Below, piece after piece: positions 1 to 5,092 of a stretch of 15,483 nt of DNA. This DNA comes from Treponema sp. UBA3649 (lineage in GTDB: Bacteria; Spirochaetota; Spirochaetia; Treponematales; Treponemataceae): contig DFKI01000172.1 in the NCBI GenBank assembly GCA_002373325.1, positions 1 through 15,483 of the forward strand. The letters are read 5' to 3'. The translations under genes and the position numbers were made by a program. The notes beneath the pieces are model-generated. The model saw only the letters and a list, made by a program, of their open reading frames with translations. It searched no databases and had not been told where the DNA came from. How positions within the stretch are numbered: position 1 is the stretch's first letter; each line of letters starts with the position of its first letter.

Positions 1-337
1 CGTTCTGTGAGGAATGCATTCCCGGGTCGTCCGCAACACCGATGACAAGTCCCGCGTTCACTCCCGTGTAGCTCGCCGTATAAAGGGGATCCGCCGCCAC
101 GTTGAGTCCCACGTGCTTCATTCCGCAAAAGGATCTTCTTCCCGCAAGACATGCTCCGAAAGCGCTTTCCAACGCAACCTTCTCGTTCGGCGCCCACTCG
201 CAATACATTTCCTTGAATCTTGCGGCTTCCTCCGTAATTTCCGTGCTGGGTGTTCCCGGGTAGCTTGACACGAATTCACATCCCGCCTCAAAAAGTCCGC
301 GTGCGGCGGCTGCGTTTCCAAGCATTAGTTGTTTCAT
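1..337 (-). CDS. iorA: Indolepyruvate ferredoxin oxidoreductase, alpha subunit (N-terminal part; gene runs off the left edge)
   Basis: The reverse strand reads open from an ATG at 337 to the window edge, giving 112 residues without a stop. The product begins MKQLMLGNAAAARGLFEAG and carries SSYPGTPSTEI, then PNEKVALESAFGACLAGRR, then MKHVGLNVAADP, and ends with ADDPGMHSSQN. These are the signatures of the N-terminal pyrimidine-binding domain of the thiamine-diphosphate-dependent IorA subunit. With IorB it oxidatively decarboxylates aryl pyruvates (indolepyruvate, phenylpyruvate) to aryl-acyl-CoA and reduces ferredoxin, in aromatic amino-acid fermentation. The start at 337 has an AGGAG at 344-348 with 6-base spacing; another ATG at 340 is in frame but closer to it. 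Only about a fifth of the usual protein (about 600 residues) is present. The family call is firm; substrate preference cannot be read from this fragment. Confidence 0.95.
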   Translation of the reverse strand, partial: MKQLMLGNAAAARGLFEAGCEFVSSYPGTPSTEITEEAARFKEMYCEWAPNEKVALESAFGACLAGRRSFCGMKHVGLNVAADPLYTASYTGVNAGLVIGVADDPGMHSSQN

Positions 338-409
338 CATTATCTCCTGGTGAGGTTTTTCAGGGGCTCTCTCTGGATATGGCATCCCCTTTTTTCACTG
401 TTTTCCCCG

Positions 410-438
410 ATTATACTATGGAAGGGAATGACAGTCAA
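410..438 (-). promoter_or_regulatory. Sigma-70 promoter for iorA
   Basis: On the minus strand, TTGACT (433-438) and TATAAT (410-415) are separated by exactly 17 bases, a near-perfect housekeeping promoter. Transcription should begin near 403, leaving a leader of about 65 bases. The leader contains an AGGGG/CCCCT inverted repeat (362-366 with 386-390) and an inner GGAT/ATCC repeat (375-378 with 384-387), so it may fold. I do not recognise it as a known riboswitch. Confidence 0.8.
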
Positions 439-448
439 TAAATTGCGC

Positions 449-475
449 TCAAGAAAAGACGGTCCCTGCCGATAA
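449..475 (+). promoter_or_regulatory. Sigma-28 (FliA/RpoF-type) promoter
   Basis: The plus strand carries GCCGATAA at 468-475, identical to the enterobacterial sigma-28 minus-10 consensus. Exactly 15 bases upstream is TCAA (449-452), matching the minus-35 core TAAA at three of four positions. Transcription would start about 7 bases downstream, near 482-483, which is exactly where the first stem of the downstream hairpin array begins. Treponemal class B flagellin genes are known to use sigma-28-type promoters. No good sigma-70 minus-35 stands at the right distance from the overlapping GATAAT. The promoter lies back to back with the iorA promoter, 10 bases apart. Confidence 0.65.
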
Positions 476-481
476 TAATAA

Positions 482-570
482 TGTCGGGTGCTCAATTTAT
501 CCCCTCCCACCCATTTGCACCCGACTGCCTGATGGGCATTGGCCGGCTTTTGCCGGCCTCTTTTGTTTTG
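482..570 (+). ncRNA. Candidate small structured RNA with C-rich loop
   Basis: Three hairpins follow one another directly. The first is a perfect 9-bp stem (483-491 with 517-525) closing a 25-base loop. The second is a small TGCC/GGCA stem (526-529 with 535-538). The third is the terminator hairpin at 541-558, followed by a T-rich run. The 5' end coincides with the predicted start of the sigma-28 promoter just upstream, giving an RNA of about 85-90 bases. The large loop contains a TCCCCTCCCACCC run, complementary to purine-rich ribosome binding sites, as in C-rich-loop regulatory RNAs of other bacteria. The only reading frame from the ATG at 481 has no ribosome binding site and runs through the terminator, so a non-coding RNA is preferred. 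I do not recognise a known RNA family. Existence and function are inferred from sequence only. Confidence 0.5.
541..570 (+). terminator. Intrinsic terminator of the candidate small RNA
   Basis: GGCCGGC (541-547), a TTTT loop, and GCCGGCC (552-558) form a perfect 7-bp GC stem followed by TCTTTTGTTTTG. The T-rich side lies only to the right, so it acts on plus-strand transcripts. No convincing plus-strand protein gene ends upstream, which is the main argument that a non-coding transcript ends here. Confidence 0.85.
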
Positions 571-648
571 GGAGCGAAATCATCCGGAGTTTCATCTTCT
601 GTTTGGTTCTCATGATTTTCATCAGTCGCAACATTCTTTGATTTGTGG

Positions 649-677
649 TTCACAAAAAATGAAAAGAGTGCTATAAT
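649..677 (+). promoter_or_regulatory. Sigma-70 promoter of the chemoreceptor gene
   Basis: TTCACA (649-654) and TATAAT (672-677) are spaced by 17 bases. A start near 684 leaves a leader of about 85 bases. The leader contains a short CATACG/CGTATG inverted repeat (722-727 with 742-747) just before the ribosome binding site. The promoter lies downstream of the intrinsic terminator at 541-570, so the chemoreceptor does not depend on the upstream transcript. Confidence 0.75.
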
Positions 678-769
678 GATGCCATAGTATAGAAAAAAAC
701 GGCGCGGTGAGTCTTTGGATGCATACGCCTGACATAAAGTTCGTATGAAAAAAAGGGAGAATGCTCGGT

Positions 770-2833
770 ATGAAATCGACAAACAAAATGACGGTGGCGG
801 TTCTTGTGGTTCTTGTTTTGGTGGGGCTTGCGGCGGTATCGTTCGGCTCCGTCCTCATATTCAGGAAAAATGCGGACAAAAAGCTCTCCGAGATGAGATA
901 TGCGAAAATCCTTGAGATGGAGAACGGTCTCCTTCCCGAGAAAAAACTTGCCCTGCAGCTTGCGAAATCCCCGGCGGTCGTGGACTACATGAACAATCCC
1001 TCCGATCCCGACGTACAGGAGACGGCTCTCAGGGAATTCAAGTCCTATCAGGATTCCTTCGCCTCACACAGGACATTCTGGATTTCCGACAAGGACCTCA
1101 AATATTACTCGAACATGGAGTTCATCTACGACCTTGACAAAAGCGATCCGGGAAACGCGTGGTATCAGGCTACGATAGACGCGAACCTTCCGTTCCAGTT
1201 CTATGTTGACTACGACATCGGACTGAAGAAAACGTTCATGTGGGTAAACATCCTGGTCTATGACGGAAACAAAGTCACGGGCATCACCGGAACAGGAGTG
1301 GAGCTCAACGACTTCGTGGATTCCATGTACAGGACCCTTGAGAAGGGAGTGACCATGTACATGTACAATTCCGCGGGTGAGGTCTCGGCATCCACCAATC
1401 TGACTGACCTTGAGACGAAGCTTCCCATCACCAAGGCCATGCCCGACCTTCTTTCCCTGAAGGACCTCTTTCCCACGGGCGACGTGATTCTGCATGCCAT
1501 GAACGGAGAATATCTGATTTCCCCGATTGAGTCGCTTGGCTGGCATCTCGTCCTCTTCATCCCATTCACTCCCAGGGATTTCTTTTCAAACGCCATAGTT
1601 CCGTTCGCAATCTTCGTCATCCTGCTCGCCGTGCTCTTGGTCTCGGTTTCCGTACATTCGCTTTTCCAGCCGCTCAATGAGGTGAGGGGAACCGTAAAGA
1701 ACATCGTTTCCGGAGAGGCGGACCTTACCAGGAGGCTTGACACCGAAATCAGGACTCCGTTCAAGTCCATCCATAATATAGTAGGCTCACTGAACGCTTT
1801 CATGCAGAAACTTCAGGACATGATCGGCACAATCAAAAAATCCAGCGGAAATCTCGACGTGGTGTCAAGGAACATGAGGGAGAGCGTTGCGTCTGTTTCG
1901 GATTCAATGACCAGCATCAGGCTGAGCATCGAGGACGTGCAGGACAGAATCAGGACCCAGACATCGGGATTCGACGAGGCTGCCTCTGCGGTCAAGGGTG
2001 TGGCGGAAAGCATCTCCACCGTCAACGAAATGATTGACTCCCAGACCAAGAGCATAAGGGAATCTTCGTCAAACATCGGGCAGCTTGTCACGAGCATAGA
2101 GCAGATAAGCGGATCCATGGAGGCAATGGCGAAAGCGTTCTCCTTGCTTGATGAGGAGGCTCAGAACGGAATGTCCAAGCAGATGAGGGTGAACGAGAGA
2201 ATAGCGCAGATTGAGGAGCAGTCTCAGATGCTTCAGGAGGCAAATACGGCCATCGCATCCATCGCCGAGCAGACAAACCTTCTTGCCATGAACGCTGCAA
2301 TTGAGGCGGCACATGCAGGGGATGCAGGAAAGGGATTTGCAGTGGTCGCGGATGAAATCAGGAAGCTCTCGGAAACGTCATCGGGCCAGTCAAAGACAAT
2401 CGGGGATCAGCTCAACAATATTCAGGAGAGCATCAACGAGATTGTCGCCGCGTCCCAGGAATCCAGCACGGCTTTCTCGGGTGTCTCTGCCAGAATCAAG
2501 GAGACGGATTCCCTTGTGAAGGGAGTCAGGGGTGCGCTTGAGGAACAGAACGAGAATTCAAGGACCGTAATCGCGTCTCTTTCGGGCATGGACAGAAACA
2601 CGGAGAACGTCAGGTCCGCGTCGCATAAGATGGAGTCGGGAAGCTCCACGGTACTGGTCGAGATGGGAAGGCTCAGGGAATCTCTTGAGGCTGTAAGGGA
2701 CAGTATGGCGGCGATGTCGGAGAATGCCCAGAGCGTCGTGAAAAGCGGAGAGATGCTTGACGGATGTGTGGAGGAGCTTGACAGAAACGTGACCCAGCTT
2801 GGCTCGGACGTGAGCAGGTTCAAGACCGAGTGA
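770..2833 (+). CDS. Methyl-accepting chemotaxis protein (Cache-HAMP-MA chemoreceptor)
   Basis: A 687-residue transmembrane chemoreceptor that senses a periplasmic ligand and controls the CheA kinase. Segment order: a transmembrane helix at about residues 8-30, a periplasmic sensor of about 240 residues that looks like a double Cache domain, a second transmembrane helix at about 275-297, and a HAMP domain beginning near Pro301. A long coiled-coil signalling domain follows. Its hairpin tip starts at Glu500 (EQTNLLAMNAAIEAAHAG, then GKGFAVVADEIRKLSE), the hallmark kinase-contact region. No C-terminal CheR-tethering pentapeptide is seen; the protein ends RFKTE. I chose the ATG at 770 because the AAGGGAG at 753-759 sits 10 bases away; the in-frame ATG at 761 is practically on top of it. 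The ligand is not predictable. It is separated by 111 bases from the cyclase gene, with no clear terminator between them. Confidence 0.95.
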   Translation: MKSTNKMTVAVLVVLVLVGLAAVSFGSVLIFRKNADKKLSEMRYAKILEMENGLLPEKKLALQLAKSPAVVDYMNNPSDPDVQETALREFKSYQDSFASHRTFWISDKDLKYYSNMEFIYDLDKSDPGNAWYQATIDANLPFQFYVDYDIGLKKTFMWVNILVYDGNKVTGITGTGVELNDFVDSMYRTLEKGVTMYMYNSAGEVSASTNLTDLETKLPITKAMPDLLSLKDLFPTGDVILHAMNGEYLISPIESLGWHLVLFIPFTPRDFFSNAIVPFAIFVILLAVLLVSVSVHSLFQPLNEVRGTVKNIVSGEADLTRRLDTEIRTPFKSIHNIVGSLNAFMQKLQDMIGTIKKSSGNLDVVSRNMRESVASVSDSMTSIRLSIEDVQDRIRTQTSGFDEAASAVKGVAESISTVNEMIDSQTKSIRESSSNIGQLVTSIEQISGSMEAMAKAFSLLDEEAQNGMSKQMRVNERIAQIEEQSQMLQEANTAIASIAEQTNLLAMNAAIEAAHAGDAGKGFAVVADEIRKLSETSSGQSKTIGDQLNNIQESINEIVAASQESSTAFSGVSARIKETDSLVKGVRGALEEQNENSRTVIASLSGMDRNTENVRSASHKMESGSSTVLVEMGRLRESLEAVRDSMAAMSENAQSVVKSGEMLDGCVEELDRNVTQLGSDVSRFKTE

Positions 2834-2846
2834 TTCGGATTTCGCT

Positions 2847-2873
2847 TAACATCCTCTCCCTTTCTGCCGAAAA
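2847..2873 (+). promoter_or_regulatory. Sigma-28-like promoter of the adenylate cyclase operon
   Basis: TAAC (2847-2850), a 15-base spacer, and GCCGAAAA (2866-2873) match the sigma-28 pattern TAAA-N15-GCCGATAA at 3/4 and 7/8 positions with exact spacing. It lies in the short gap between the chemoreceptor and the cyclase, at the correct distance for a leader of about 65 bases. No comparable sigma-70 pair was found in the gap. The match is weaker than the one at 449-475. Read-through from the chemoreceptor gene may also transcribe the cyclase. Confidence 0.4.
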
Positions 2874-2944
2874 TTATTAAAATCCCTTTTTTGTAACGCG
2901 GGGACATGGTTTTTGTTTTTATGTCCGGAGAGGAGTGTGAAGGA

Positions 2945-5092
2945 ATGAAAAATCAGAAACGCAGGAAAATCTTTCCTTTGGGCGCGAAACTTGCGGTCAT
3001 AATCGGAGTGATAGTGCTCGTCTCCCTTGGAGCTGTGACATACCTCAACAGTTATTTCGTCTCAAGGGACGTGAGGGTGACGGCGGAGGAAAACAATCTC
3101 ACCATAAACACGCGCTCTGCATCAAGCGTACAGAACGAGCTCTCTTCCATAAGGTCGAACGTGCTCCAGCTCCTTGATTTGATAAATGCTGTCAGCGGCG
3201 GACAAAGCGTGGCCCTTGCAAAACAGGCGGAGGCTTTTTTCTTTGAGAGGAACGCGGGGATAGGCGAAATCATTTTGCTGACGAAATATCCTGACAGCGA
3301 CGAGATGATAACTCATTCCAGGCTGAGGAACATACGCTTTTTCACGTCCAACGAGCTTGACTACGAGTCCACCGACGTCTTTTTGGAGCAGAGTACCGAC
3401 TCCCTTGCGAGGGCATGTGCCGGGGAGACCATTGCGATGAACGCGTCCCCTTTTTTCAGTAACGGAGTCCTTGCCCTTCTTCTGCCTTACCGTGAGAGCG
3501 GACTTGAGCAGTGCTGCATAATCATTTTCAGCATGGAGGACATCTCATCCGTTTTGGGAAGCGGCTCCACCAACGAGACTTTCATGGTGAACAACAGTTC
3601 GGACCTCCTTTGCCATCCCGAGAACGAAAGGGTTCTTTCTGGACAGAGCATGAAAAATCATCCCCTGGTGAAATACATGAGGGACAACAATCAGAACAAC
3701 GAGGAGAGCCGTCAGATAATCTACAAAGCCGCCGACGAGAACGGAAATGAGACCGAGTTCATAGGTGCGTATCAGAAAATTACCGTGGCGGACATCTGTG
3801 TGTTCACTTCGGTTCCGCTTGACACAGTTCTTGAGGGAGTGAAGACCACCAGAAGGAACAATCTCTATCTTATGGGAGTCGTTTTTTTCATCTCGGTAGT
3901 CTTCATCCTGTTTTTCAGCCGTCTCGCAATCTCCCGGCACCTGAGGAGACTCACTGCCGCGGCGGAGGAAATCCAGCAGGGAAATTTCAACACGCCTTTG
4001 ATTTCGGGTCTGAACGTAAAGCGTCGTGACGAGATCGGAGTCCTGAACCAGTCCACCGTGGACGAGCAGATTTTTCTCAACACATTCGCGCGATTCACAA
4101 ACCGTGGGGTAGCCAAGGCCATCGCGCGCAAGGAGATTGATTTTGAGCCGCACCTCAAGGACGTGAGCATTTTCTTCTCGGACATCCGTGGATTCACAGC
4201 AATCTCGGACGGATTCAAGAACAGGTTCGGAGAGGAAAGTCCGCGTGAGATAATCGGATTCTTGAACGACTATATGAGCCGCATGGTCAACTGCGTCACA
4301 ATCTCCGGCGGCACCATTGACAAATTTGAGGGCGACGCAATCATGGCTGTATGGGGAATTCTCCGCGACGAGGATTTGAGCTTCGAGCAGCTTCCAGATA
4401 CGGATCCCACGAAAAAAGAAAAAGAGGCTTCCCACCACGCGCACATCCAGCAGGATGCAATCAACGCGATACGGGGAACCATCGCCATGAGATACGCTCT
4501 CATGCAGTACAACAAGGACGCAGAGGCTTTCACCAAGGCACACGAGCACGAGGCCAAGGCAAAATACAAGCCCCACATCAGGATCGGATGCGGAATCAAC
4601 ACGGGTAGGGCAACATGCGGAATCATGGGAAGCGAGGACAAGATGGAGTACACTGCCATCGGAGACAGCGTGAACTTCGCGAGCCGTACCGAAAGCTCCA
4701 ACAAACCCTGCGGCACCGACATCCTCATTACCCAGGACACATACAATCTCCTGAAAAAGGATTACATCAAGTGCGAGGAAAACGGCTACACATTGCCCGC
4801 TGAAAACGAGGCGGATGAGATTGTGGTCGAGATGATACCGGTGGAATTTGAGGTCAAGGGAAAGGGAGCCCAGCATTTCTACGGTGTCGTGAACATGCCG
4901 AATTTCGACATAGAGGCTTTCTTCAGGACTTCAGACAAGGATTTCGTTCTTGATCCGGACTGTGCCAGGGCGGTAGGCAAAACTGGTCCCAGGACTTTGA
5001 ACGAGATGAGGACTCTGCTCGGAATTCCAATCCCTGAATTTGAATCGGTGAACTTGAATGAAGAAGAAAACAAGATTCAAGTCAAGAAATGA
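2945..5092 (+). CDS. Membrane-bound class III adenylate cyclase (Cache-HAMP-cyclase)
   Basis: A 715-residue protein predicted to make cAMP from ATP at the inner membrane in response to a periplasmic signal. It has a transmembrane helix at about residues 12-34, an extracytoplasmic Cache-like sensor (about 40-300), a second helix at about 306-327, a HAMP linker, and a class III catalytic domain from about 405. Catalytic features are complete: metal-binding Asp413 (FSDIRGFT) and Asp464 (EGDAIMAVWG), purine-selecting Lys460 and Thr570 (YTAIGD), and transition-state Asn577 and Arg581 (NFASR). The Lys/Thr pair favours adenylate over guanylate cyclase. A charged insert with HHAH and HEHE sits between Asp464 and the GINTG strand, and about 65 residues follow the catalytic domain. 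The ATG at 2945 has AGGAG 9 bases upstream; upstream ATGs at 2906 and 2921 lack good sites. The 3' end overlaps the next gene by 35 bases. It resembles the treponemal TP0485-type cyclase (from memory). Confidence 0.93.
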   Translation: MKNQKRRKIFPLGAKLAVIIGVIVLVSLGAVTYLNSYFVSRDVRVTAEENNLTINTRSASSVQNELSSIRSNVLQLLDLINAVSGGQSVALAKQAEAFFFERNAGIGEIILLTKYPDSDEMITHSRLRNIRFFTSNELDYESTDVFLEQSTDSLARACAGETIAMNASPFFSNGVLALLLPYRESGLEQCCIIIFSMEDISSVLGSGSTNETFMVNNSSDLLCHPENERVLSGQSMKNHPLVKYMRDNNQNNEESRQIIYKAADENGNETEFIGAYQKITVADICVFTSVPLDTVLEGVKTTRRNNLYLMGVVFFISVVFILFFSRLAISRHLRRLTAAAEEIQQGNFNTPLISGLNVKRRDEIGVLNQSTVDEQIFLNTFARFTNRGVAKAIARKEIDFEPHLKDVSIFFSDIRGFTAISDGFKNRFGEESPREIIGFLNDYMSRMVNCVTISGGTIDKFEGDAIMAVWGILRDEDLSFEQLPDTDPTKKEKEASHHAHIQQDAINAIRGTIAMRYALMQYNKDAEAFTKAHEHEAKAKYKPHIRIGCGINTGRATCGIMGSEDKMEYTAIGDSVNFASRTESSNKPCGTDILITQDTYNLLKKDYIKCEENGYTLPAENEADEIVVEMIPVEFEVKGKGAQHFYGVVNMPNFDIEAFFRTSDKDFVLDPDCARAVGKTGPRTLNEMRTLLGIPIPEFESVNLNEEENKIQVKK

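Noticed and set aside
362..397. AGGGG/CCCCT inverted repeat followed by a T-run on the plus strand, as a second terminator
   Set aside because: The stem is only 5 bp around a long loop and no plus-strand transcript is expected to reach it; it is more likely part of the iorA leader.
481..612. Small plus-strand frame starting at ATG 481 within the candidate RNA
   Set aside because: The ATG lies at the predicted transcription start without a ribosome binding site, and the frame runs through the intrinsic terminator.
492..782. Minus-strand frame of 96 codons between iorA and the chemoreceptor
   Set aside because: It crosses the sigma-70 promoter and the terminator hairpin, starts inside the chemoreceptor gene, and has no family resemblance. 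The regulatory reading explains the sequence better.
2834..2880. TTCGG/CCGAA inverted repeat after the chemoreceptor gene as a terminator
   Set aside because: Five base pairs around a loop of more than 20 bases, with no T-run directly after; it overlaps the sigma-28-like promoter.
3545..4876. Long open frame of 443 codons on the minus strand opposite the adenylate cyclase
   Set aside because: It lies wholly inside a gene with complete catalytic motifs, has low-complexity Val/Leu-rich composition typical of antisense frames, and has no promoter or ribosome binding site.
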